The notes beneath the pieces were generated by a model. That model was not told the origin of the DNA. It saw nothing but the letters and a program-made list of their open reading frames with translations, and did no database searches. From NCBI GenBank assembly GCA_052246295.1, contig JBQQCO010000018.1: a stretch of 64,000 bases of DNA. The stretch is one strand, 5' to 3'. Origin of the DNA: Piscibacillus sp052246295 (GTDB taxonomy: Bacteria > Bacillota > Bacilli > Bacillales > Alkalibacillaceae). Shown here piece by piece: positions 24,322-32,905 of the stretch (positions are counted from its first letter, which is position 1; each line of letters opens with the position of its first letter). The translations under genes and the position numbers were made by a program.

Positions 24322-25068
24322 CTAGTTCTGAACCGATTGCGGTACATAGCCCAAACAGCGTGAAATTTCCTCCGACACTTGCTTCGTATGAAAGTGGATC
24401 CATCCTAGATTCTGGCCTTCAAAATGACTGGAGAGTCCGCTTACGGTTAACGCAGCCACTACTTCACCGTTGTGGTTATAGATTGGGTAGGAAAGCCCCG
24501 TTGTGTCCACGTCTTGCTCACTTTCACTTTGAGAAAATCCTTGAGAACGAATCATAGTGAGCTCATCCAATAGTAAAATCGCGCTTCGGTCATCTAACTC
24601 TTCTATTCTACTAAACTTTTCTTCCTCACTCATAAACGCAAGTAAAAGTTTTGGACCTGAACCGACGTGTAGTGGCGAACTCTTTCCCACTTTTGTATAT
24701 AAGCGTAAAGCCCTGTTGCTATCGACTTTTTCAATATAAGTCGCATGATTACCGTGGACGACTACTAGATGAACCGCTTCATTGATCTGTTCTGCTAGTC
24801 GTTTCATGAGTGGTTTTGCGATATGTCTTAAATCGAGTTGATGAGACACTAAATGGCCTAACTCTAAAAGCTTTAGCCCTAGTTGATACTGTTGTCCATT
24901 GTTTTCTGTTCGCATCACATATCCCATTGACTCGAGTGATTGAAGTAAGCGATAAGCAGTCGGCTTCGGTAAACCTGCCGATTCTGATATCTCTTTTAGC
25001 GACAACTCAGACTTTGAGTCATTAAATAATTCTAAGATTTTTAACGCTTTGATTACACTTTGGTTCAT
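24322..25068 (-). CDS. IclR-family transcriptional regulator
   Basis: A 248-residue protein. The winged helix-turn-helix is at residues about 5-65 (LSLKEISESAGLPKPTAYRL) and the C-terminal ligand-binding IclR domain at about 80-245 (AVHLVVVHGNHATYIEKV, HVGSGPKLLLAF, GLSYPIYNHNGEVVAALTVSG). It lies just downstream of the lysine-catabolic genes on the same strand, separated from them by a terminator, so it probably regulates them. Whether it represses or activates is not visible. Confidence 0.9.
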   Translation of the reverse strand: MNQSVIKALKILELFNDSKSELSLKEISESAGLPKPTAYRLLQSLESMGYVMRTENNGQQYQLGLKLLELGHLVSHQLDLRHIAKPLMKRLAEQINEAVHLVVVHGNHATYIEKVDSNRALRLYTKVGKSSPLHVGSGPKLLLAFMSEEEKFSRIEELDDRSAILLLDELTMIRSQGFSQSESEQDVDTTGLSYPIYNHNGEVVAALTVSGLSSHFEGQNLGWIHFHTKQVSEEISRCLGYVPQSVQN

Positions 25069-25098
25069 TAAAAAAACCCCTCGACCATAATATGTAAG

Positions 25099-25123
25099 GA
25101 AATCCCTCTATTAAAAGAGGGAT
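25099..25123 (-). terminator. Terminator of the lysine-catabolism operon
   Basis: Stem ATCCCTCT / AGAGGGAT, followed on the minus strand by TTCCTTAC. The tail is weak, so some read-through into the IclR gene is possible. Confidence 0.65.
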
Positions 25124-25131
25124 CTCGACTG

Positions 25132-26310
25132 CTAAGCTTTTGTAACTAATGCCGTTTCACTACGGCTCTCTTTAATATTGACTCCTCGTTTACCCATCTC
25201 ATCAATATACGCACGACCCGGTACAATTCGTTCAGGTGGATAAACACCTCGTTTTGTAATCGTACCACTTGCGATCATTTGAGCTACCACGGAAATCGTA
25301 TTAGCTGTCGCTTGTGCCATTGCCGTGATGTTGTTCACACGGTCTTTGAATGTGGTCATTTCATACTTGTATTCAACCGGGACCCCATCTTCAGTCCCAC
25401 CCACCATCACTCTTAATAACACCGCATCATCACGGTCTTTCAACTCTACAATCGGTTCAATTAATTTTAAAAATACATCGCGAGGTTTAACTTTATGCCC
25501 ATGAACATCCACTTCATAATCTTGACGTGTTAGGCCTAAATCTACGAGCAGTTTAAACTTTTCGGCATGACCACGATAACGAATCGTTTTATATTCTAAT
25601 GTTTTTACATTAGAGAAGGAATGAGGCAATGTAGACGTTCCTCCTGATGTATGGAACGCTTCTAGTGGCCCAAACCGTTCGAAATGTAATGTTTCAACCT
25701 CCGATAACGCTGACACTTCTGTTTTCTCACCATTTCGGATAATGAGCGCTGGATCTGTGTAGTGGTCCATTAACCCTTCCATTGAGAAAACATGATTGTA
25801 CTCAAGAGGTGGCTCAGGCTGAACAGGTATTCCACCAACAAACAGACGAATCGATTCAAGATTGTCAAGCTTGCTTGCCCCATAGCCAGATAGAATATTA
25901 ATCATTCCAGGTGCAACGCCTAAATCTGGAACGACCGTGACCCCAGCAGCCTGTGCATCCTCATTTAAGTTGAGCACTTGATCTGTAATATGTCCGATGT
26001 GACCCCCTAAGTCCACAACGTGCGTTCCAACTTTAATACCCGTTTTGGCTACTGTTTCGTTAAAACTATAAAACAATGCATTCACCGCAACGTCGTATTG
26101 TTTCATAAAATTGCCTAGTTCCTCTGGATTACTCGCATCTACTTGAAACGCTTCTAGCTTCTCAGAATTTAGCGTATCACAGACCTGATTAGCTCTCGTT
26201 AAATCAATATCTGCTAAGCCTACCTCATAAACACCCTCACTATTCACTAAGTCTCTTGCTGCTTCTTTTCCCATTAAACCTGAACCTAATACAGCTACTT
26301 TCACGTACAA
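25132..26310 (-). CDS. L-lysine 6-dehydrogenase (saccharopine dehydrogenase fold)
   Basis: A 392-residue protein. Rossmann motif VLGSGLMGKEAARDL at residues 8-22, NALFYSFNETVAKT near 80, GGHIGHITD near 100, PDLGVAPGMINILSGYGASK near 128, and FHTSGGTSTLPHSF near 215. These match, from memory, the Geobacillus-type L-lysine 6-dehydrogenase, which oxidatively deaminates the epsilon-amino group to allysine (cyclising to piperideine-6-carboxylate). It is the third gene of a minus-strand operon after an aminotransferase and an aldehyde dehydrogenase, which fits conversion of lysine to 2-aminoadipate and on to 2-oxoadipate. Saccharopine dehydrogenase proper is less likely because no lysine-oxoglutarate reductase gene is seen. 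Confidence 0.85.
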   Translation of the reverse strand: MYVKVAVLGSGLMGKEAARDLVNSEGVYEVGLADIDLTRANQVCDTLNSEKLEAFQVDASNPEELGNFMKQYDVAVNALFYSFNETVAKTGIKVGTHVVDLGGHIGHITDQVLNLNEDAQAAGVTVVPDLGVAPGMINILSGYGASKLDNLESIRLFVGGIPVQPEPPLEYNHVFSMEGLMDHYTDPALIIRNGEKTEVSALSEVETLHFERFGPLEAFHTSGGTSTLPHSFSNVKTLEYKTIRYRGHAEKFKLLVDLGLTRQDYEVDVHGHKVKPRDVFLKLIEPIVELKDRDDAVLLRVMVGGTEDGVPVEYKYEMTTFKDRVNNITAMAQATANTISVVAQMIASGTITKRGVYPPERIVPGRAYIDEMGKRGVNIKESRSETALVTKA

Positions 26311-26331
26311 ATTCCCCCTTTGGCTTTATAT

Positions 26332-27834
26332 CTATTCCACGTCTATTTGAGCACGTTGTAATTTCCCACTAAAATCAACGTAAACCGCTTTCCACTCGGT
26401 AAACACGTCTAATGCCGCTTGACCAGAATCTCGGTGACCGTTACCTGTGCCTTTTGTTCCACCGAATGGTAAGTGGATTTCCGCACCTGTCGTACCGGCA
26501 TTCACATACACAATCCCTGTATCTAAATCACGTTGAGCTTTAAATACTTTATTGATGTCTTGTGTAAAAATTGAGCTCGATAAGCCAAAGGCAACATCAT
26601 TATTGACTTCAATCGCTTCATCTAAATCCTTAACAGGAATAATCGATAATACTGGACCAAAAATCTCCTCTTTCGCAATACGCATATCTGCAGATACATC
26701 CGTAAACAACGTTGGCGCATAGTAATAACCTTTACTTAAATCACCTTCGTATAACACACGGCCACCCGCTACCATACGCGCGCCTTCTTCTTGCCCGATT
26801 TGCACATACTTCTCAATTTTTCTTAAGCCTGCTTCGTTAATAATCGGTCCGACCTTGTTTTGCTCATCTAACCCATCACCAATGGTTAGTTTTTCAATCT
26901 CTACTAATAAACGTTCTTCTAGCTGGTCTTTTACACTTTCATGAACAATCACCCGACTACACGCCGTACAGCGCTGACCACTTGTACCATAAGCACTCCA
27001 AACGATGCCTTGAACGGCCAAATCTAAATCCGCGTCATCCATCACAATCACCGCGTTTTTACCGCCCATTTCAAGTGAAACCTTTTTCAATAATTGACCA
27101 CATTTACCTGCAATCGTACGTCCCGTTTCATTCGAACCTGTAAACGAAATCACGCGAATGTCAGGATGCTCAACCATCGCATCTCCTACTTCAGAACCCG
27201 AACCAAATACAACATTCACAACACCTTTAGGAAGTCCTGCTTCAACAAAAATTTTCGCCATTTCATAAGCCATCATCGGCGTTTCGGTTGCTGGCTTCCA
27301 AATCACCGCATTTCCAGCCACAATTGCCGGGAACGACTTCCACGTTGCAATCGCAATCGGGAAATTCCATGGCGTAATAATCCCTACAACGCCAACTGGT
27401 GCACGCTGGCTCATTGCGAATTTATCTTTTAGTTCTGCAGGCGTGGTGTGTCCAAATAAACGACGACCTTCACCTGCCATATAGAACGCCATATCAATGC
27501 CCTCTTGCACTTCACCACGTGCTTCTTCAATGACCTTTCCATTTTCCATCGTTAAAATTTGCGAAAGGTGCTCCTTACGCTCCTTCATAATGTAACCGAC
27601 TTGATATAATATCTCAGCACGTTGTGGAGCTGGAACAAGTGCCCACTCCTTTTGCGCTTTTTTGGCTGCTTTAACTGCCTGATCCACGTCATCCTTACTC
27701 GATAATGGAACATCAATTAATTTCTCACCATTTGCAGGGTTCTTCACAGCCGCAAATTGATCCTGCTTAGCGGCCACCCATTCTCCGTTAATAAAATTAG
27801 ACAACTTCTTTTCTGTAACGAGTGCGTTAGACAT
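26332..27834 (-). CDS. Aldehyde dehydrogenase, probable allysine/piperideine-6-carboxylate dehydrogenase
   Basis: A 500-residue NAD(P)-dependent aldehyde dehydrogenase. PWNFPIAIATWK (about 154-165, Asn of the oxyanion hole), the NAD contact FTGSNETGRTIA (about 230), LEMGGKNAVIV with the general base Glu (about 255) and GQRCTACSR with the catalytic Cys (about 291). The C-terminus has LPFGGTKGTGNGHRDSG. In context, it would oxidise allysine to 2-aminoadipate. Sequence alone cannot exclude another aldehyde. Placed between the lysine 6-dehydrogenase (21 bp downstream) and the aminotransferase. Confidence 0.85.
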   Translation of the reverse strand: MSNALVTEKKLSNFINGEWVAAKQDQFAAVKNPANGEKLIDVPLSSKDDVDQAVKAAKKAQKEWALVPAPQRAEILYQVGYIMKERKEHLSQILTMENGKVIEEARGEVQEGIDMAFYMAGEGRRLFGHTTPAELKDKFAMSQRAPVGVVGIITPWNFPIAIATWKSFPAIVAGNAVIWKPATETPMMAYEMAKIFVEAGLPKGVVNVVFGSGSEVGDAMVEHPDIRVISFTGSNETGRTIAGKCGQLLKKVSLEMGGKNAVIVMDDADLDLAVQGIVWSAYGTSGQRCTACSRVIVHESVKDQLEERLLVEIEKLTIGDGLDEQNKVGPIINEAGLRKIEKYVQIGQEEGARMVAGGRVLYEGDLSKGYYYAPTLFTDVSADMRIAKEEIFGPVLSIIPVKDLDEAIEVNNDVAFGLSSSIFTQDINKVFKAQRDLDTGIVYVNAGTTGAEIHLPFGGTKGTGNGHRDSGQAALDVFTEWKAVYVDFSGKLQRAQIDVE

Positions 27835-27862
27835 ACTATATTCCCTCCATTTATAAATATTA

Positions 27863-27881
27863 ATTGAGGCAGAACCTCAAT
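27863..27881. promoter_or_regulatory. Inverted repeat before the aldehyde dehydrogenase gene
   Basis: ATTGAGG-CAGAA-CCTCAAT: a perfect 7-bp dyad in the 80-bp gap between the aminotransferase and aldehyde dehydrogenase genes. It may be a regulator site or an intercistronic hairpin that adjusts mRNA levels. Confidence 0.4.
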
Positions 27882-27914
27882 CATTCACCACTTTGATGTA
27901 TATTCATTAGTTCA

Positions 27915-29084
27915 CTAATCTTGACTAACAAACTGTTTCATACGACTAACAGCTTCAGTTAATCGCTCATGAGGTACCGATAGAGAAATTCTGAAGTACC
28001 CCTCACCTCTAGAACCAAACACATTACCAGGCGTGACAATCACACCTACTTTTTCTAAAAGCTCCGATGAAAAATCCATCGATGACCACCCATCCGGCAC
28101 GTTTGCCCACACATAAAATGTTCCTCTCGGCTTCTCTACTTGAATGCCCATCTCATTTAAGGCCGTGATGACATGATCTAGTCGCTCTTCATAGACAGCG
28201 TTATTTTTTAGTACTGATGATAAATCACTCCGAAGTGCTCTAGCAGCAGCTTTTTGAATCGGTAAAAACTGACTCGTATCCGTGTTACTTTTGACAACTG
28301 ATAATGCTTCAATTATTGCCTCGTTACCAACGACATAACCAATGCGCCAGCCTGTCATGTTAAAACTTTTAGATAACGATCCAAACTCAACGCCTACTTC
28401 CTTTGCCCCCGGAACCTGAAGTAAGCTTGGCGCTTCATAACCTCCAAACGTCATTAAGTCATAAGCAGCATCTTGAGCAATTGCGAAACTATGTTTGTTT
28501 GCTAATGAAACCGCTTTCTCAAAAACATCTAAATCAACAGTTCCTGCGGTCGGATTGTTTGGATAATTTAATAGCATTAATTTAATCTTGTTATAAACAT
28601 CATGAGTGACTGCATCAAAATTGGGTTGAAAATGTTTTGAAGAATCTAAGGGTAGATAAGTTGATGTTCCACCTGATAGATGGATAGCTGATTCGTATAC
28701 TGGATATCCTGGATCTGGAACCATAACAGTGTCGGAAGGGTTTAAAACTGCTGAGATGAGGTTGGCGATTCCTTCTTTTGATCCAATTAAAGCTAGTACT
28801 TCTTTGTCGGGGTCAAGGTTCACCCCGTACCGTGATTGATAATAATCTGCTACCGCTTCACGAAATTCCTGACATCCCCCATACGGTGAATAACGATGGT
28901 TACTTGGAATATTAGCTTCTTTGACCAGTTCATCAATGATAAATTGTGGTGTTGGTAGATCTGGGGCTCCGATTCCTAAATCGATGACGTCCATTCCGTT
29001 TTGAATGAGCTCTTTCTTCCGCTTGTTAATACGCGAAAAAATATACGGCGGTAACGATTGAACACGTTCTGAGCTAATGTTCAA
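27915..29084 (-). CDS. Class I/II PLP aminotransferase, probable 2-aminoadipate aminotransferase
   Basis: A 389-residue fold-type I enzyme. N-terminal DVIDLGIGAPDLPTP near 33, YSPYGGCQEFREAVADYY near 65, NYPNNPTAG near 166, DAAYDLMTF near 199, and GSLSKSFNMTGWRIGYVVG, where the PLP lysine lies at about 233. It resembles the LL-diaminopimelate/aspartate aminotransferase group. First gene of the operon with lysine 6-dehydrogenase and aldehyde dehydrogenase, so 2-aminoadipate to 2-oxoadipate is the best guess. No diaminopimelate genes are near. Confidence 0.82.
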   Translation of the reverse strand: MNISSERVQSLPPYIFSRINKRKKELIQNGMDVIDLGIGAPDLPTPQFIIDELVKEANIPSNHRYSPYGGCQEFREAVADYYQSRYGVNLDPDKEVLALIGSKEGIANLISAVLNPSDTVMVPDPGYPVYESAIHLSGGTSTYLPLDSSKHFQPNFDAVTHDVYNKIKLMLLNYPNNPTAGTVDLDVFEKAVSLANKHSFAIAQDAAYDLMTFGGYEAPSLLQVPGAKEVGVEFGSLSKSFNMTGWRIGYVVGNEAIIEALSVVKSNTDTSQFLPIQKAAARALRSDLSSVLKNNAVYEERLDHVITALNEMGIQVEKPRGTFYVWANVPDGWSSMDFSSELLEKVGVIVTPGNVFGSRGEGYFRISLSVPHERLTEAVSRMKQFVSQD

Positions 29085-29102
29085 ATTGTAAAACCCCCAA
29101 TC

Positions 29103-29119
29103 ATTTCAATTATTGAAAT
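29103..29119. promoter_or_regulatory. Palindrome upstream of the lysine-catabolism operon
   Basis: ATTTCAAT-T-ATTGAAAT, a perfect 8+1+8 dyad 19 bp above the aminotransferase start, followed by a half-like GTTTCAAAATTT. A plausible operator for the IclR regulator of this cluster, by position only. Confidence 0.5.
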
Positions 29120-29269
29120 CGAGTTTCAAAATTTAAGTATCTACCTCGAGTATATGTGAGAAGACTAATTTTTACAATACTCAGAATAAACAAAAATTAC
29201 GACATGTTTCGCAGGTTTTGTACGAGCCCATTTGATGTTAGCCTATTCAATTGCAGTTCAGCGCTCTCT

Positions 29270-29605
29270 TATCGACTTTCAGAGCTCTCCTATCGACATT
29301 CACCGCTTCCCTATCGGCATTCACCGCTACCCTATCGGCATTCACCGCTTCTCTATCGACATTCACCGCTTCCCTATCGGCATTTAGCGCTTCTCTATCG
29401 ACATTCACCGCTTCCCTATCGGCATTCACCGCCCCCCTATCGGCATTCACCGCTTCCCTATCGACATTCACCGCTTCTCTATCGACATTCACCGCTACCC
29501 TATCGACATTCACCGCTTCCCTATCGACATTCGACGCTTTCCTATCGGCATTCACCGCCCCCCTATCGACATTCAGCTCCTCCTTATCGAAAAGCACGGC
29601 CTTTT
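29270..29605. repeat. Phased repeat array D: TATCG(A/G)CATTCACCGC, exact 21 bp
   Basis: Sixteen units start with TATCG or a one-base variant at 29270 + 21n (n = 0-15; last at 29585), with no indel over 336 bp. The consensus is CTATCGACATTCACCGCTTC plus one C. Because 21 is a multiple of three the array is open in several frames on both strands, giving apparent repetitive proteins that are not real genes. It lies between the crh terminator and the aminotransferase promoter. Confidence 0.97.
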
Positions 29606-29653
29606 ATTTCGCTTTCCACTTCCCATCTGGGTCAGCGTTCGTACATTATTCCA

Positions 29654-29689
29654 CAAAAAAACCACGTTAGGTCTATTCCCAACGTGGTT
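29654..29689 (-). terminator. Terminator of the rapZ-yvcK-whiA-crh operon
   Basis: Stem AACCACGTT / AACGTGGTT, followed on the minus strand by a run of T. Confidence 0.85.
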
Positions 29690-29698
29690 ACGCATAAA

Positions 29699-29956
29699 TT
29701 ATGCTTCACTTTCAATAAATGTAATTAATGATTCCATTGCTTCTTCTTCATCAGGACCTTCTGCCTGAATTTTGACGACTTCGTTTGATCCAATTGCTAA
29801 ACTCATCACGCCCATGATACTTTTTGCGTTAACACGCTTGCCATCCTTCTCTAGAAAAACATCTGATGAAAAACGGTTGGCTTCCTGTACAAATTTAGCA
29901 GCTGGCCTTGCTTGTAAGCCTGTTTCTAATTGAACTGATAATTCTTTTTCAACCAA
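29699..29956 (-). CDS. crh: Catabolite repression HPr-like protein Crh
   Basis: An 85-residue HPr homologue. The active-site His15 of HPr is replaced by Gln (TGLQARPAA), while the regulatory Ser46 region is kept (VNAKSIMGVMSLA). This combination defines Crh, which is phosphorylated by HprK (encoded at 42.7-43.6 kb) at Ser46 and is a cofactor of CcpA, and which cannot take part in sugar phosphotransfer. Starts at TTG 29956 behind GAGGAG. Last gene of the yvcI-rapZ-yvcK-whiA-crh cluster, as in B. subtilis. Confidence 0.96.
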   Translation of the reverse strand: MVEKELSVQLETGLQARPAAKFVQEANRFSSDVFLEKDGKRVNAKSIMGVMSLAIGSNEVVKIQAEGPDEEEAMESLITFIESEA

Positions 29957-30049
29957 ATTCAGCTACTCCTCTCTATTTTATATTAAAGCGCTTCATTGAA
30001 ATTTTATATATTATAGCATGAAAAAATGGAAATAAAAAGCGAATCAGGT

Positions 30050-30997
30050 TTAACTTTCTAATAATTCGCCTTTTCTTAGTTTTTCAGCATATTCATCGAT
30101 CTTTCTTAGACGGTGGTTGATTCCCGATTTACTAATCTTACCGTTTTTAGATAATTCGCCTAACTCTTTTAGTGTCACATCTTGATGTGTCACTCGAAGC
30201 TCTGCCACCTCACGTAACTTCTCCGGCAACGCCTCTAATCCAACAGTCTTTTCAATGTAACGGATATTTTCAACTTGTCTAAATGCTGCACCGATTGTTT
30301 TGTTTAAGTTCGCTGTTTCACAATTAACCAATCGATTGACTGAATTACGCATGTCACGCATGATTCTTACATCTTCAAATTTTAGTAGCGCTTGATGGGC
30401 GCCGATTAAAATTAAGAATTCAGTGATTTTCTCAGCTTCTTTAATGTAACAAATAAACCCTTTTTTACGTTCATGAGTCTTTGCGTTTAGATCAAAATGG
30501 TTTAATAAACGGCAAAGAGCCTCGTTGTGTTCTTCATAGAACGAATATATCTCTAAATGATATGAAGACGTTTCAGGGTTATTCACTGAACCACCGGCCA
30601 AAAACGCACCTCTTAAGTATGACTGTTTACAACAATCCTCTTTAATAAAAGAATCTGAGACATCTCGTTTAATCGTAAATGTACCTTCTAAAATTTCAAG
30701 ATCCGTTAATAAGTTCTTAACCTCTTGATACATTCTAACAATATAGATGTTGTTCTTTTTAAGACGCATTTTTTTACGTACTAAAAGTTCAATCGGCACA
30801 TCGTACATATGCTTGATTAACGAATAAATCCGTCTTGCGATTGCTGCGTTTTCTGTTTGAACATCTAAAATATATTGACGGTTCGAAAACGAAAGCGAAC
30901 CATTCATGCGGATTAAAGATGCTAATTCTGCTCGTTTACAACAGTCATCGCTCTCGATGTTCGTTAATTCTTTTTTCGTTTCGGATGCGAATGACAT
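30050..30997 (-). CDS. whiA: WhiA, DNA-binding division/growth regulator
   Basis: A 315-residue protein: N-terminal LAGLIDADG-like domain without nuclease residues (SFASETKKELTNIE, LRGAFLAGGSVNNPETSYH-type core) and C-terminal helix-turn-helix (LKELGELSKNGKISKSGINH near 272-291). It binds DNA and influences chromosome segregation and division in Bacillus. It lies 46 bp downstream of yvcK and precedes crh. Confidence 0.96.
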   Translation of the reverse strand: MSFASETKKELTNIESDDCCKRAELASLIRMNGSLSFSNRQYILDVQTENAAIARRIYSLIKHMYDVPIELLVRKKMRLKKNNIYIVRMYQEVKNLLTDLEILEGTFTIKRDVSDSFIKEDCCKQSYLRGAFLAGGSVNNPETSSYHLEIYSFYEEHNEALCRLLNHFDLNAKTHERKKGFICYIKEAEKITEFLILIGAHQALLKFEDVRIMRDMRNSVNRLVNCETANLNKTIGAAFRQVENIRYIEKTVGLEALPEKLREVAELRVTHQDVTLKELGELSKNGKISKSGINHRLRKIDEYAEKLRKGELLES

Positions 30998-31043
30998 GGT
31001 ATTCCCCTCATTTCTAACTTCAACTGTTCTAGTCTACCTTCTA

Positions 31044-32000
31044 TTATAACAAGTTGTAAAGAAGTTTTGCTATCTTTTGCTCATCATGTTTTAACGTACC
31101 ATCTTCATGTAAGCTTGCAATATCTCCTTTTAAAACTTGAACACCTACATTGTGTAAGTTTTCATCATCACATAAAACCGGTGCTGCCTGTTCTTTCGCA
31201 TAACCTTCTTTAATGTTTGGTGAAATCATTTTACCATGAATTACAATTTCATCAATAAACTTATCACCAACATGGTCATGTAGGGCTTTTATATGTTGTG
31301 ATGCTGTATAATCATCTGTCTCACCATGTTGTGTCATGATGTTACAAATATAATATTTTTTAGCTTTAGCTTTTAGAAGTGCCTGTTTAATTTCAGGTGC
31401 GATTAAATTTGGAATAATACTTGTATATAGGCTTCCCGGTGCGACAACAATCATTTCTGCCTTTTGAATAGCTTGCACAGCTTCTGGTAGTGGCTCGATT
31501 TTCGGTGGATCATAAAATACTCGTTTAATCTTTTTTCCAACCTTAGGAATGTTGGATTCACCCCGAACAACCGTCCCGTCTTCAAACTCTGCTTTTAAAT
31601 ACATATTTTCATTCGCGATTGGGTAAATCCGACCTTTTACATTAAAAACTCGAGAAATTTCTTTAATTCCCTTATAGAAATCTCCTGTTATTGAAGTCAT
31701 CCCTGCTAATATAAGGTTCCCTAAAGAGTGCCCTGAAATACCATTTCCATTCTCAAATCGGTGCTGAAACAATTTTAATAATGTTGGCTCAACATCCGAC
31801 ATCGAAGCGATTACTTTACGAATATCACCTGGAGCTGGAATCGATAAATCCTCTCGCAATCTTCCCGAGCTTCCCCCGTCATCAAAAACAGTGACAATCG
31901 CCGAAAGATTTATCGGATATTGTCTTAATCCCCTTAATAACACAGGCAGCCCGGTTCCTCCCCCGATAACGACTACCTTTGGTCCATTAACATTCGTCAT
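31044..32000 (-). CDS. yvcK: YvcK (GlmR) carbon/cell-wall regulator
   Basis: A 318-residue member of the CofD/UPF0052 family. Nucleotide-binding VVIGGGTGLPVLLRGLR at residues 9-25, DDGGSSGRLRE near 40-50, GHSLGNLILAG near 95-105 and VAPGSLYTSIIPNL near 190. It binds UDP-sugars and steers carbon into peptidoglycan precursors; needed for growth on gluconeogenic carbon. Starts one base after the rapZ stop. Older annotations call the family gluconeogenesis factor. Confidence 0.95.
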   Translation of the reverse strand: MTNVNGPKVVVIGGGTGLPVLLRGLRQYPINLSAIVTVFDDGGSSGRLREDLSIPAPGDIRKVIASMSDVEPTLLKLFQHRFENGNGISGHSLGNLILAGMTSITGDFYKGIKEISRVFNVKGRIYPIANENMYLKAEFEDGTVVRGESNIPKVGKKIKRVFYDPPKIEPLPEAVQAIQKAEMIVVAPGSLYTSIIPNLIAPEIKQALLKAKAKKYYICNIMTQHGETDDYTASQHIKALHDHVGDKFIDEIVIHGKMISPNIKEGYAKEQAAPVLCDDENLHNVGVQVLKGDIASLHEDGTLKHDEQKIAKLLYNLL

Positions 32001-32001
32001 A

Positions 32002-32886
32002 TTATCGTTTATTCCCCTTTTCTATATCTCGGTGATAAACATGAGCTGTATACTGTTGATTAATAATTTCTCCCAATTTCTCAGCAATCGCAACAGACCT
32101 ATGTTGTCCACCTGTACATCCAATGGCAATAACTAACTGACTTTTACCCTCGCGATGATAATGAGGAAGCATAAATTTCAGTAAGTCTTGTAGCTTTCTA
32201 ACAAACTGTCTCGTTTCTTTCCATTTAAAAACATAAGCATTTACTTCTTGGTTTAAACCAGTTAAATCTCTCATCGATTCGACATAATGAGGGTTTGGTA
32301 AAAATCTCACATCAAACATAATATCTGCATCAATCGGTACGCCATGCTTAAAACCGAACGAAACGACTTGAACAGAGAAAATTTGTTGTTTTTTCTCAGA
32401 GTAGTTCTTTAATATTTTTTCTCTTAGCTCACGCGCAGAAAGGCCTGTAGTATCTATGATTTTCTGTGCTCGACCTTTTAATTCATCAAGGATTTGACGC
32501 TCTTGTTGGATTCCTGATAAAGGTAATCCATCAGGTGCTAGCGGGTGAGACCTTCTTGACTCTTTATATCTTTGAACAAGTGATTCATTAGTCGCGTCTA
32601 AAAATAATATATGCTCTTGAATCCAAGTCTCTGCCCCTAATTGATCCAACGTTTCATACAAACTATCAAAAAACTCACGACCACGTAAATCCATTACAAC
32701 TGCAAGCTTTTTATTTTCTTCAGGATTTTCTTTCATCAACTCTAAAAATTTTGGCAGTAACGTTGGTGGTAGATTATCGACACAAAAGTATCCCATATCT
32801 TCAAAACTCTGGATTGCAACTGTTTTTCCTGCACCTGACATACCTGTGATAATCACCAATTCGACGACTTTACTCTGATTTTGCAT
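32002..32886 (-). CDS. rapZ: RapZ-family nucleotide-binding protein (YvcJ)
   Basis: A 294-residue protein. Walker A GMSGAGKTVAIQSFED at about residues 15-30, Walker-B-like VVMDLRG near 65, and C-terminal domain with SFGFKHGVPIDADIMFDVRF and GCTGGQHRSVAIAE. In E. coli RapZ guides RNase E to GlmZ; the Bacillus relative YvcJ hydrolyses GTP and affects competence. The C-terminal metabolite-binding region is intact. Between the nudix gene and yvcK, in the usual order. Confidence 0.95.
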   Translation of the reverse strand: MQNQSKVVELVIITGMSGAGKTVAIQSFEDMGYFCVDNLPPTLLPKFLELMKENPEENKKLAVVMDLRGREFFDSLYETLDQLGAETWIQEHILFLDATNESLVQRYKESRRSHPLAPDGLPLSGIQQERQILDELKGRAQKIIDTTGLSARELREKILKNYSEKKQQIFSVQVVSFGFKHGVPIDADIMFDVRFLPNPHYVESMRDLTGLNQEVNAYVFKWKETRQFVRKLQDLLKFMLPHYHREGKSQLVIAIGCTGGQHRSVAIAEKLGEIINQQYTAHVYHRDIEKGNKR

Positions 32887-32905
32887 GACGCCACCCCTCT
32901 CACTT

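Noticed and set aside
27094..27432. 112-residue plus-strand ORF rich in His and Arg
   Set aside because: Shadow of the aldehyde dehydrogenase gene on the other strand.
29156..29728. Long repetitive ORFs on both strands (YRHSPLP-type and NVDREAV-type)
   Set aside because: They are by-products of the 21-bp repeat, which is a multiple of three; there is no ribosome site and the same stretch is open in several frames.
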